This document shows, piece after piece, positions 32,332-42,434 of a stretch of 64,000 nt of DNA. The stretch is from Diphasiastrum complanatum. Taxonomy: Eukaryota; Streptophyta; Lycopodiopsida; Lycopodiales; Lycopodiaceae. Within the stretch, counting starts at the first letter, position 1. Every line of letters begins with the position of its first letter. A program made the translations under genes and the position numbers. The stretch spans positions 1 through 64,000 of the forward strand of contig MU832022.1 in the NCBI GenBank assembly GCA_029204225.1. The letters run 5' to 3'. The notes below the pieces were generated by a model. The model did no database searches and had not been told where the DNA came from. It saw only the letters and a program-made list of their open reading frames with translations.

Positions 32332-34361
32332 CGAAGTCTAGTGCTTTTGTTTGGACTTCTGATTGTCAATTCGCCTTTGACACCCTTCGTCGTGCTGTTG
32401 TGGAGGCCTCTGTCCTGTGTTTACCACGGTTTGATCAAAAATTTATTGTTGAGACCGATGCTAGTAATGTTGGTTTGGGTGCCTTGCTTCGTCAGTCTCA
32501 GTGTATTATTGCTTATGAGTCGCGTCGTTTACGCTCTTATGAGCAACGTTATTCTGTCCATGAGAAAGAGCTTCTTGCCATTATCTATGCTCTTAAGAAG
32601 TGGCACCATTACCTGTACCGTGTTCCTTTTGATATCGTTACTAATCATCAGTCCTTACGTTATCTCTTCTCCCAGCGTGATCTTAGTGATCGTCAGTTTC
32701 GTTGGTTGCAGTTTTTACAATCTTTTGATTTTTCTATTTTGTATCGTCTTGGTCGTGCTAACACTGCTGCTGACGCAATGTCTAGACTACCTGTTTTATT
32801 GAATACCCTTGTTGCCACGATCCCTTCCTGGTTTGATAATCTTCCATCTGCTTATCTTACATGTTCTGATTTTCATGATGTTTATAGTTCTGCTCCACCT
32901 ATGTCGTCTTCACCTCATCAGGCTTATTCCATTGTTGACCACCGTCTTTATCATTATGGTTCTCTTTGTATTCCTAGTTCTTTGGGTATTCGTTCTCAGT
33001 TGTTGTCGGATGCTCATTCATCCCCAGTTGGGGGTCATTTTGGTTTTCAGAAGTCTTATGCTCGTCTTAAGGATCATTTCTATTGGCCATCCCTTAGGAA
33101 AGAGCTTGTTGTACTTATTCGTACCTGTCCTTTCTGCTTACGTAATAAGTACTCCCGTGCTAAGTCCGCTGGTTTGCTTCAGAGTTGGCCTATTCCTCAC
33201 CGCCAGTGGATTGATATTTCTATGGACTTCATCATTGGCCTTCCTCGCACCCGTCGTGGTCACGATTCATGTATGGTGGTAGTTGACATGTTCTCGAAAC
33301 AGGCACATTTCATACCCGTCCGCAGTACTATCACAACAGAGCAGTGTGCACGCTTGTTCCTTTCAGAGATATTTCGCCTACATGGGTTTTCTCGTACTAT
33401 CCTTTTTGATCGGGATAGTGAGTTTACATCATTGTTCTGGACAGAGCTTATGCGTATATTGGATGTACAGCTTTTTATGGGGTCTGCTTATCATTCTACT
33501 TCTGATGGGCAGTCTGAGGTCCTTAACAGGATCCTTGAGGATTATTTGCGCCATTTTGTTACTCCTTCAGGGAAGGATTGGGATCAGCACTTATGTTTGG
33601 CAGAGTATAGCTATAACAGCTCTGTTAGTACCAGCACCGACATTGCACCATTTTTATTATCTCATGGTTATGCACCTCTTTTACCTGGTATTCCTCTTCC
33701 TCCCGAGGATACACCTGTGACACTGTCTTCATTTCTATCAGGTGCTCGCGAGCTTATTCTCCAGGCCAGTTCCCATTTGCAGCAGGTCCAGCAGCGTTAT
33801 CAGGCTTCAGTTGATCGTCATCGATGTCATGTTCAGATTCATGTTGGTGATATGGTATATCTACGCCTACGGTTTGCACGTTATCATTTTATTCAGGGCC
33901 ATGCTTCTACTGAGAAGCTTGCACCACGTTATTATGGGCCTTATTGTATATTGGAGGTTCTTAGTCTAGTTACATATCGTCTTCAGCTTCCTGCTTCCAC
34001 ACGTGCCTGTGATATATTCCATGTCAGTTTATTATGTGCTGCTATTGAGGATGATGCTCCGCGTGATGCTGAGTTTCCTACTGCACCGGGTCTCTTTCCT
34101 TTATTACCTGCTGCTATCCTTCAGGTGCGTTTGCATCATAGTCGACGCCGCCGGCAAATTCAGTTCCTAGTCCAGTGGGATGGTCGTCCTGTTGAGGAGG
34201 CCACATGGGAGCCTATTGATGTCTTTTATCATACACCGTCACTTGCGGATCAGGCTCGTGCTCTTGCCGCACTTGTTGATTCCTCTACATCAGCTGTTGC
34301 TCCAGTTGTTACTACACCAGATGTTGTTCCAGTTGATCCTCCAGGGCTTGCTGTTTCTTGA
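32332..34361 (+). CDS. Gypsy H RNase H, integrase and chromodomain
   Basis: One uninterrupted frame of about 675 codons. RNase H: FIVETDASNVGLGALL, SVHEKELLAIIYALKKW, RANTAADAMSRLP. Integrase zinc region: H...HFGFQKSYARLKDHFYW then CPFCLRNK. Catalytic core: Asp in WIDISMDFIIGLPR, Asp in ILFDRDSEFTSLFW, Glu in SDGQSEVLNRILED. Then HVGDMVYLRL and KLAPRYYGPY. The chromodomain lies near the C-terminus (FLVQWDGRPVEEATWEPID). This half of pol looks intact although everything upstream is broken. Confidence 0.9.
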
Positions 34362-34395
34362 TCCAGTCCTTTATGGGAGTTGGGTCTTATTTTTG

Positions 34396-34405
34396 TGTCG
34401 GGGAG
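34396..34405 (+). other. Polypurine tract of Gypsy H
   Basis: GTGTCGGGGAG lies directly before the LTR start AGTTATG. The same purine word (GCAGGGGAG) precedes the related LTR at 46083. Confidence 0.65.
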
Positions 34406-34861
34406 AGTTATGGACTCGGCTCATTACATTCGCCATGTCCATTTACATTTACTTTACTTTATGCATAGGCAGGCTTTGGGCCCTTTTTTATTCATTATTT
34501 GATTTGACATTTAGGCTATATGGTTGGCCTTGGGCCCTATTATTGACATTTAGACCATATTATTGGCCTTGGGCCCTATGATTCACTATATTGGTTATTT
34601 GGTCATATTACTGAGAGTGGGGGCCTTCTTGGAGGGCGCACTATTTTCCCTCTCAGTTTGGCCCTAGCCACAAGAAGCTTCCTTTTAGGGCTTCCTCTTG
34701 GCTATAAGTAGGGATTCTGTGTCATTTGTTACTTGGCTTATGATATGATCTCCTTCTTTAGTCTCTTTAAGCTTTCTCTCTCCTGCTTTCTAGGGTTAAG
34801 TCTTGCTTATGTGATGCTTTCATAGACTAAATCTAGATCAGCCGTGGCTACGTTCATAACT
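34406..34861 (+). repeat. Gypsy H 3' LTR (456 bp)
   Basis: It runs from AGTTATG to CATAACT, a perfect 7-bp inverted repeat without the usual TG/CA ends. It contains repeated TTGGCCTTGGGCCCTAT words and GGCTATAAGTAGGG (34708-34721), a possible TATA region. Confidence 0.85.
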
Positions 34862-34869
34862 GTTCCCAC

Positions 34870-35463
34870 CTCCATTTCGATGACTATCCTGCAGCTCAAT
34901 TCTGGTAGCATATTATATGACTTATTCCAAAGTATCAGCTTGTACTAGATCTAAGACATATTGTATACTTCTATGCAAACCCAAATAGAACTTCCTTTTT
35001 TGTTCTTTCTTGGAAATGGAATGCAAAGTCTGAACTTTCAGAAGCAACTCCAAAATCTCTTAACATACTCAACTACTTTCTCATTTTGCTTTTGCCTAAA
35101 GATGTCCCAAGCGGCTAAAGTATCTTTCTTATATTCTTTTCACAAAAAGTGGGCTTTAATTTGTTTTTTAAAGCTATGCCATGTGGATGCAGCTTCATGA
35201 TTAGATTTCATAGTTGCCCACCATAGTGATGCATACTTATCTAGATGTAACGTTGCAAATCGAATCTTGGAATGATTTGAATATCTACTTTTCTCAAAGA
35301 AAGTATCAAGATTTCGAATCCAGACAAGCAAACTCTCTTCATTGCTACTATCTCCATCGAACTTAGAAAACTTAAAAAGTTTATTATCAATCTTAGCAAA
35401 CCTCCTTTTCCTACATCGAGTAGAGGAAGTTGACTTGGAGGAAACATGAGGTGATGATGACAT
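34870..35463 (-). pseudogene. Gypsy E gag fragment
   Basis: The minus strand from 35463 encodes a Ser-rich start, then KLFKFSKFDGDSSNEESLLV, WIRNLDTFFEKSRYS, IRFATLHLDKYASLWWATM and TWHSFKKQIKAHFL, a Retrotrans_gag domain. After a shift it continues toward 35000 (VEYVKRFWSCF). It is cut at about 34862 next to the Gypsy H 3' LTR. No pol remains. Confidence 0.78.
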
Positions 35464-35864
35464 AGATGAAGAGGAGCTTGAACAGCCTCATGAGGAGCTA
35501 TCCATCTTTGATTGGAGTTTTTGGAATTCACCTGAAATACACAAACTCAAGGCAAAAAGTACGAATAGACTTGTGATTCAGAGAAATGCCATTCTCCAAA
35601 AAGGAAGATAGAAGCTCGCATTAACAAAGTATTATCTCTAAAATAGAAAGCAAGTTGGAGATCCAATTCTCGAGGATCCCCCAAATGGAGTGTATTAGCT
35701 CTAATATCAAAGAGATCTTGTAAGAAGAAGGAAATTCGAGCGGAAGGGAAATCTATTCAAAAATAAACATACAAAGTCTTGTGTATTGGCATTTGTTTCA
35801 AGAATGAATACACAAGGCCCTCACATCAATTTCACAAAAAAAAAAGAAAAGATAATAGACCTTA

Positions 35865-35876
35865 GCTCTGATACCA
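35865..35876 (-). promoter_or_regulatory. Primer-binding site of Gypsy E
   Basis: The minus strand reads TGGTATCAGAGC, about 400 bp upstream of the gag fragment. Three bases separate it from the candidate LTR end. Confidence 0.85.
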
Positions 35877-36249
35877 ATTTGTGAACTTGAAGTGAAGGTC
35901 TACTAATTTCTAAAGTCCTGACTTTAAATGTTGTGACTTAAAAAGAACAAATCAACAAAACATTGTTGAATAGAACTGAAAAGAACTCAAAGCTTAGTGT
36001 AGAAATTCAACATTCAATCACAAAAACATTCATTCAAGAGACTTGGTGAGGGGTCAAGATGGGGACCCCCCCCCCCCCCCCGGAAGGATTTTCTTTCAAA
36101 TTATGCAAGATCAAATGGCCCAAGGCCAAATACATATACAGTGGTTTTGGGAAGATGGATTCTTAGATCTTTACATCAACCCGATGTTAACAAATTTTGG
36201 ATCTTAAAGAATCTTATACCAAGAAAAGTGGTTTCTTATGACATGCAAA

Positions 36250-36510
36250 AGCTTACTGATCAAGAAAAAAGCATGCATAGGCATTCGACATTAGATGGCA
36301 TGACATGCATGAATCAAATCTAACATGCAAGCTTTAATTCCATCATGCAAAGTCATTAAGGTTAGGGATGGTATGACATGCAAGGTCTAATTCCAACATG
36401 CAAGCTTCAAATCATACATGCAACTCCCAAATCAGACATGCACGACCATTAAGCTATGGATGGTGTGACATGCAAAGCCATCAAGTTATGAATGTTGTGA
36501 CATGCATGGC
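36250..36510. repeat. Cluster of CATGCA words
   Basis: About eleven CATGCA words in 260 bp, often as GACATGCA or AACATGCA, within diverged repeats such as GGATGGTRTGACATGCAA. CATGCA is the core of plant RY elements. Confidence 0.7.
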
Positions 36511-36535
36511 CTCCAGTCTTAAGGATGGTGTGAAA

Positions 36536-36540
<5 letters not shown>

Positions 36541-36622
<82 letters not shown>
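36541..36622. repeat. (AG)n microsatellite
   Basis: About 82 bp of pure AG repeat, followed by a short GTGT stretch. Confidence 0.95.
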
Positions 36623-36628
<6 letters not shown>

Positions 36629-37185
36629 TGTGTGTAAGTGGTTCCAAAAATGGTTCCAATCCAAGCTTGATAGATCCTCCTCAAGCCATAGCTCCAAGCT
36701 TTCTTCTAAGCACCTACACACATAGAAGCAAGAGCAAGAGGCAAAACAAAAAAGAATGGGAGATGAATAATGAGGGAGAGGGACAAGTTAGTCCTTTTAT
36801 AGGGGATGTGTGGCCTTGAGGGAGTGGCTGAGGTGAGGTGTCCAAAATAAGTGTGAGAGGTGTAAGGGTGACTCTAGGAGAAGTAAAGTGAGAGGGTGAG
36901 GTGTATAGGTATGAGAGGGTGTTTATCAATTAGTTAGAGCAAAAGGGGAGGAGTAGGAGGGCGCATTTTCTTAGGTGTCTTATGGCTTACAAGCCATGTG
37001 AAAAAGTAGGTAAGTTACATATCGATAAGGATGGAAGGTAGGTAGCTTAACATTTAATGTTAGCCACTTTCAAGTTGAATATTTTTTGGTTTACAACACT
37101 GGGATTCACCCAAGTATTTTTCGTGACATGGAAAAGGCTTTGTATATGTCCATCTTACCTTGTATAATTTTCATCAATTCCTAGG

Positions 37186-37543
37186 TGTAATAGATCCTAA
37201 CACCAAAGTAGGGCAAACACTAACTGATCCACCCAACCTTGCCTACTCCCTGATATAGAGTAAGCCCCTCCTAGCCCAGTGTGAGGACTGGTAGCATGCT
37301 ACTACCAAGTGTCGGCCACGTGGCACTGACGTGGCCGACTGCACGTCGGGACCCAACTGGGGGCCCTATCCTGCTGACAGGGTCCCTAGGCTGTGTTAGG
37401 CCCGCCATGGCTATGGACCGTGCTGGGGCACACTACTCACATTGTCTTGCCCTGTTGGTCATGTACACTGGACACGACCCTGACTGTGGTATCTGACTTA
37501 TCTGTGTTCTCTAGGGTTCGGCATTGGTTATGAGCTCGTAACA
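37186..37543 (-). repeat. Solo Gypsy LTR (358 bp)
   Basis: It runs from TGTAATAGATCC to GAGCTCGTAACA and is flanked by identical CTAGG at 37181-37185 and 37544-37548. No primer-binding site, polypurine tract or interior is attached. It is the same family as 24078-24501 (opposite strand) and 41129-41485. Solo LTRs arise by recombination between the two LTRs of one element. Confidence 0.92.
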
Positions 37544-37548
37544 CTAGG

Positions 37549-38000
37549 CCCTTTTTTCTAGGGGTTGCCCATCCCTAATCATAGTGGAGTGTGACACAAA
37601 GGGTGATCAGTCCTTTGGTTTTTTCTCTCAATCTTTATAGACTCGATTGAGCCTTCTAAATAAACTCGATTGAGCCTTCTTTAGGTACCGTCTTTAAGAT
37701 TTAAGAAGCTTCTTTAGATTCATTTTTCAGGTACTCTTCTTAGTACCTGCACATACCCTTAAGAAAAGGTTAGGAGTCATACCATAAAATGGTTCATCAT
37801 TAGATTCTATTTCTAGAACCTACATATCAAACTGTTAGCATTGATCTACAGTTTCATTTCTTTTCTTCTAGTAATGATACCCGTACTCATATTTCATTAG
37901 TTAGAGTAATAAGCTCTAATATTCAAAATAGGTTTCATACAAAAATAATGGAATACTTGATAGCCTTTATTTCTTGGTCAATTTGGTCTATACAATTTTA
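37549..38000. repeat. Right arm of the dispersed inverted repeat pair
   Basis: It is the reverse complement of 23617-24077. Similarity stops near 38000 (TTTTACA), just before a new sequence and the long CT tract. Confidence 0.85.
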
Positions 38001-38101
38001 CACCCCTCCGATGCATTAAGCGTTGTCCTCAATGGACATTTCTCAAATAAACATTTAAAATTTCTGGATATTCTTGGAAGAATTATTCTTCCATTTAAAC
38101 A

Positions 38102-38223
<122 letters not shown>

Positions 38224-38502
38224 CGCTCCAGCGGCTGATGGCGCTCTAGTGATCCAGTCCAGCGCTTGCTCCAGCTTACCTCTAGACATAGCGACTTCTC
38301 TCCAATGGCTTCTAGCTGCAGTGATCTCGCCTCCAGCCAACGGACTTCAATGGATCAGTGCGATGGCTAGCCTGCCTCCAGCAAAAACAACAGTCCCAAC
38401 AGACTTTCTTCTCTCTGGAGGGTGCGATCTGTGCTGGCTGGTCCATTTATCATGATCCATTGTTGGCTGCTACTTCAGGCTTTTCCGATCGTTGGCCAGA
38501 AA

Positions 38503-38985
38503 ATGGCCAAGAACAAAAAAGTAGCTAGCAAGGGGAGCTCCACTCCCTGCTCACTTGCAGAATCGCAAGCATCGCACCATCTTCGTCAAAGCCTTCTACA
38601 TCCACATCTCCAGTTACACCTGCTCCAGTGTCTCAATCTTATCTGCCTTATGCCATTCTTCTATCTCCTTCTTTGTCTCATATTGAGCCCAATATTGTTC
38701 TTCCCTTAACTCCCTATCAGGAATCGATTCCATCTACTCCAAGGCATGATCTGACTCATTTGATCCCTCTAGTGTGTGAAGACACCAACAAGTTATACAA
38801 CATAGAGGAATATCAGGAGACGATGATCACTGCCTAGCAAAATACGATCCAGCAGTTGCTTTCACATGTGCAGCGACTCAAATCTTCTATAGCAGAAGTT
38901 AAGAAAGAGGTCATGGAGGCTAAAGAAAGAATGCCAGCACCAACACCAACTGAAACTATTCACGAAAGTGAGAAAGAAATGAGAT
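38503..38985 (+). pseudogene. Unrecognised broken frame with a coiled-coil-like end
   Basis: An ATG at 38503 opens a basic, Ser-rich start (MAKNKKVASKGSS). After a frameshift come a Pro/Ser-rich middle and TNKLYNIEEYQETMITA, a stop, and LLSHVQRLKSSIAEVKKEVM, a likely coiled coil. It is cut at about 38985 by the truncated Copia D. It may be the gag N-terminus of an unclassified element; no knuckle is visible. Confidence 0.3.
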
Positions 38986-38989
38986 TTGC

Positions 38990-40088
38990 CCCTTTCCTTC
39001 CGCTTCCTAGCCTCCTCGGATTCTTCCTCTTGATCACTCATATGATCATCCTGAGACTCCCCAATATATGGATGTGGGTCATCAAGTATTGGCACAAATT
39101 CACTTGTACCATCCTCCATCTCAAGTTCCTCTATAGGAGGCGTTTGATCTTCTTCAAAGATCACATCTCGACTTCTGATCCTCTTCTTGCTAGTAAGATT
39201 GTAAAGTCGGTAAGCTTTGCTTTCTTCACTGTATCCCAAGAAAATACACTTTGATGATTTTGCATCCAGCTTCTTCTTGTTATCCTTGGGAATATAGGCA
39301 TAGGCCGTACAACCAAACACTCGCAAAGCACCCACCTTGGGCTTAATGCCGCTAAATGCCTCTTATGGAGTCTTGCCTTCCACAGATTTTGTTGGACTTC
39401 TATTCAACAGAAACACTGCCGTGTTCATTGCCTCGCCCCAAAAAGAGTTGGGCAACCCCTTTGCCTTGAGCATGCACCTTGCACACTCCACAATAGTTCG
39501 GTTCTTTCTTTCTGCTACGCCGTTTTGCTGAGGGGTATGAGGAGCTGTAAGCTGCTTTTGATCCCATTGGCCTTGCAGAATTTCACAAATTCTGTCTTAA
39601 TGAACTCTCCACCACCATCTAACCTGAGCATCTTTATCTTCTTTCCTGAATGTTCTTCTACCAAAGCTTTGAAATGCAGGAAGTACTTGAATGCTTCAGA
39701 TTTTAACTTCAAGAAATAAATCCAAATCTTGTGTGAGAAGTCATCAACAAAGGTCATAAAGTAATATGCCCCCCCTGCAGATTTTGTTTGGGTTGGCCCC
39801 CACAAATCTGAATGTACCTTCAAGTATGCCTGCTGCCCTGGTGGTGCTCTCCTTGGGAAACTTATGTCTTTGTTGTTTTCCCATAGCGCAAGCCTCGCAA
39901 ACTGAAGAGCTTGGCTTAACAACTGGAAGCCCCTCCACCATATGATGTTGGTTCAACACCTGCATGCTTTGGTAGCCAAGATGTCCATACCTCTCATGCC
40001 ACAACCTATCCACATCACTTCCTTTTGTTGTATAAGCATGCTGACTAGGGATAGAAGTGTATAACCTGTATAGATTATCTTCCTGCAA
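38990..40088 (-). pseudogene. Copia D integrase
   Basis: Leftward from 40088: GAG-pre-integrase (LYRLYTSIPSQ, DRLWHERYGHLGYQSM, VCEACAMGKQQRHKFP), the core (LKVHSDLWGPTQT with the first Asp, MTFVDDFSHKIWIYFLKLK, MLRLDGGGEF with the second Asp), then after further breaks the C-terminal part (ALRVFGCTAYAYIP, KCIFLGYSEESKAYRLYN, SRDVIFEE). Several frames are used. Reverse transcriptase and the 3' LTR are missing; the sequence changes at about 38990. Confidence 0.85.
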
Positions 40089-40116
40089 TCTTTGGCCACA
40101 ACCTTCATATTATCAC

Positions 40117-41128
40117 TCAGTCCAACACAAGACAAGAAGTAACATCAAATTCTACTTTCATATTTTGTTGAGTGATAGCTCCTATTGAAAGAAGATTTTT
40201 AGCAAGTCCTGGTACATATAAGACATTCTTAATGACTTTGACTTCTCCTGATGGAAGCTTTACAGGTACTGTGCCCTTTCCCTTGACCTTGTGTGTTGAG
40301 TTGTCACCTAGGCACACCTCTTGTCCATCACAAAACCCCACAAAGGTATCAAACCAATCCCTATGAGGGGTCATGTGCTTTGAAGCACCCGAGTCAATGT
40401 ACCAACCACCTGTTGTAGCTTGTGAGGCCAATGCAACAAAGAATAACTCAGCTTGCCTTATGTCACTCTGCTCCTCTCTTGTAACACTCTCAACAACATT
40501 TCCTCCCTGCTTCTTTGTGCCCTTCTTTTGCTCTGCAAGCTTCTTCCTGCACTCAAAAGCAAAGTGTCCATATTTACCACAGTAATTGCAATTCCCCTTC
40601 CTTCGAGGTGTGGAAGAAGTATTCGAGGAGGATTGTGCTTCTGACATCTGCAAGTTCTCCAATCCTTGCTCCTTTGCTCTTGCCTTTATCTTTCTTCTTA
40701 TCCTTGGCTGGATTTTGCTTCTTATTAGAAGCAAAGGCATGTTCCTGGAAATCTTCCCTCTTAGAGAGATTAACTCTCCTCATCTCCTCTTGTAACAAGA
40801 GACCATAGACTTCTTCATAGGTAGGGATCTTCTCTCTCACTGATATCATCATCACAAACTTCTGATAAGCATATGACAAGCTATTCAGAACTATTGGCAC
40901 CAAGTCTGTGTCAGCAATAGACTCTCCAAGTATAGAAAGCTGATATCTAATATCCTGAATCTTAGTAAGATGATCAGTAACTGTCTCCCTTGTCTCTATT
41001 CTGAGAGTATACAACTTGTTCTTCAAGTAGAGAAAGCTGGTTGTACTTGCTGTCTCATACAATGCACAAAGAATGTGCCATGCATCCACAGGCCCTTTGG
41101 CTGACCTGATTAGAGGAATCACATTATA
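40117..41128 (-). pseudogene. Copia D gag and protease
   Basis: From 41128 leftward: gag UBN2 domain (AKGPVDAWHILCALYETAST, LYTLRIETRETVTDHLTKIQ, VLNSLSYAY, YEEVYGLLLQEEMRR), a Lys-rich linker, a frameshift near 40650, the knuckle CNYCGKYGHFAFEC, then the protease motif WYIDSGASKHMT with LGDNSTHKVKGKGTVPVKL and NVLYVPGLAKNLLSIG. The gag N-terminus is removed by a Gypsy LTR starting at 41129, with TTATA just before it. Confidence 0.87.
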
Positions 41129-41485
41129 TGTAATAATCCTAACACCACAGTAGGGCAAACACTTACTGATCCACCCAACCTTGCCTACTCCTTGGTATAG
41201 AGTAAGCCCCTCCTAGCCCAGTGTGAGGACTGGTAGCATGCTATTGCCAAGCGTCGGCCACGTGACACTGACGTGGCCGACTGCACGTCGGGTCCCAACT
41301 GGGGGCCCTATCCTGCTGACAGGGTCCCTAGGCTGTGTTAGGCCCGCCATGGCTATGGACCGTGCTGGGGCACACTACTCACACTGTCTTGCCCTGTTGG
41401 TCATGTACGCTGGACACGACTCTGACTGTGGTATCTGACTTATCTGTGTTCCCTAGGGTTCGGCACTAGTTACGAGCTCGTAACA
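41129..41485 (-). repeat. Gypsy F 3' LTR (357 bp)
   Basis: It runs from TGTAATAATCC to GAGCTCGTAACA on the plus strand. It begins inside the gag frame of Copia D after TTATA. Confidence 0.9.
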
Positions 41486-41501
41486 CTCCCTCCCCCTTAA
41501 G
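41486..41501 (-). other. Polypurine tract of Gypsy F
   Basis: The minus strand reads TTAAGGGGGAGGGAG directly before the LTR start TGTTACGAG. Confidence 0.85.
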
Positions 41502-42423
41502 AACTGTCTTGGTCCTCTAAGACAAAGTCTGGAAAAATCTTGCGAAGGACGCTGCCTCCTTTCCAAGTGGCATTCTCAACAGACTAATCATTCCACTTAA
41601 CTAGATATTCTCGGTATAGAGTATGACGAGTCTGCGTCTCTCTACTATCAAGAATCTCCTCTGGTTCATGTGGAGGTTGTTGAGGATCCAATGGGAGAAC
41701 TAGAACAGTGTCCCCTACCAGATTGTCTGGTCTGGTTAAGGCTTTTCATAACTGACTTATATGAAAGATTGGAAAAACCTTACTGATGTGTGGGAGTTCC
41801 AGTTCATAGGTGACCTCGCCTAGTCTCCTATTGATGGTAAAGGGACCACAATACCTTGGAGACAACTTAGCACACACTCCTGATTTGAGGGTTTTAGAGT
41901 CAACTGGGACTCTCAAGTAGACTTTCTCACCAGTGGAGAACTGCACATCCCGTCTGTGTGGATCTGCATAATGCCTGGCTCGATCCTGGGACTGCCTAAT
42001 GCTACGCTTAGCATGTTCTATCATCTGGTTTAGGTCCTCTAAAAAGTTTCTGGCTGCTTCAACTTTTTCTTGTTTAAACCCTACAACTGTGGGTGAGCGT
42101 GGCTGAAAACCGTACATCAGCATAAATGGGCTGTATCCCGTAGCTGAATGTTTGGTACTGTTATAAGCAAACTCTAATATCGAGAGATACTCCTCCCAAT
42201 AAGTCTGCTTCTTGCTGACGTATGCACGAAGCATATCCTCCAGCACTTGATTTACCCTCTCTGTTTGACCGTCCGTCTGTGGATGGTCGGTGGTACTCAT
42301 ATTAAGTTTAGTATGGAGATGATGGAATACTGCCCTCCAAAAATTTCTAGTAAACTTACTGTCTCGGTCGCTGACTATGCCGGAAGGTAGACCATACAAC
42401 TTAAATAGCCCATCTACAAACAA
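41502..42423 (-). pseudogene. Gypsy F integrase C-terminal half and chromodomain
   Basis: From 42423 leftward: FVDGLFKLYGLPSGIVSDRD with the second catalytic Asp, HPQTDGQTERVNQVLEDMLR with the catalytic Glu, LEFAYNSTKHSATGYSPF, FSTGEKVYLRV, KLSPRYCGPF, ISKVFPIFHISQL. A stop follows near 41746. Beyond it the frames show chromodomain words (EYLVKWND, ENATWKGG, FPDFVLEDQDS) with more stops. It would join element DNA to the genome. Confidence 0.88.
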
Positions 42424-42434
42424 CCTCGCTAACT

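Larger units (their letters stand above)
28526..34861 (+). mobile_element. Gypsy H chromovirus, nearly full length
   Basis: The order is a 45-bp LTR remnant, primer-binding site, repetitive leader, gag with CCHC, protease, reverse transcriptase, RNase H, integrase, chromodomain, polypurine tract, 3' LTR. This is the order of Ty3/Gypsy chromoviruses. The chromodomain at the integrase end normally steers insertion to chromatin. Frameshifts and in-frame stops make it defective. Confidence 0.88.
35880..37095 (-). repeat. Candidate 5' LTR of Gypsy E (about 1.2 kb)
   Basis: On the plus strand it starts TGTGAAC next to the primer-binding site. The proposed outer end GTTTACA at 37095 is an imperfect inverse (one mismatch), so the right boundary is uncertain. 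It contains a run of 16 C (36066-36081), a cluster of CATGCA words and an 82-bp GA tract. Confidence 0.4.

Noticed and set aside
30309-33969. Leu/Val-rich long frames on the plus strand overlapping Gypsy H pol
   Set aside because: They are off-frame translations of the protease, reverse transcriptase and integrase frames, caused by T-rich third positions.
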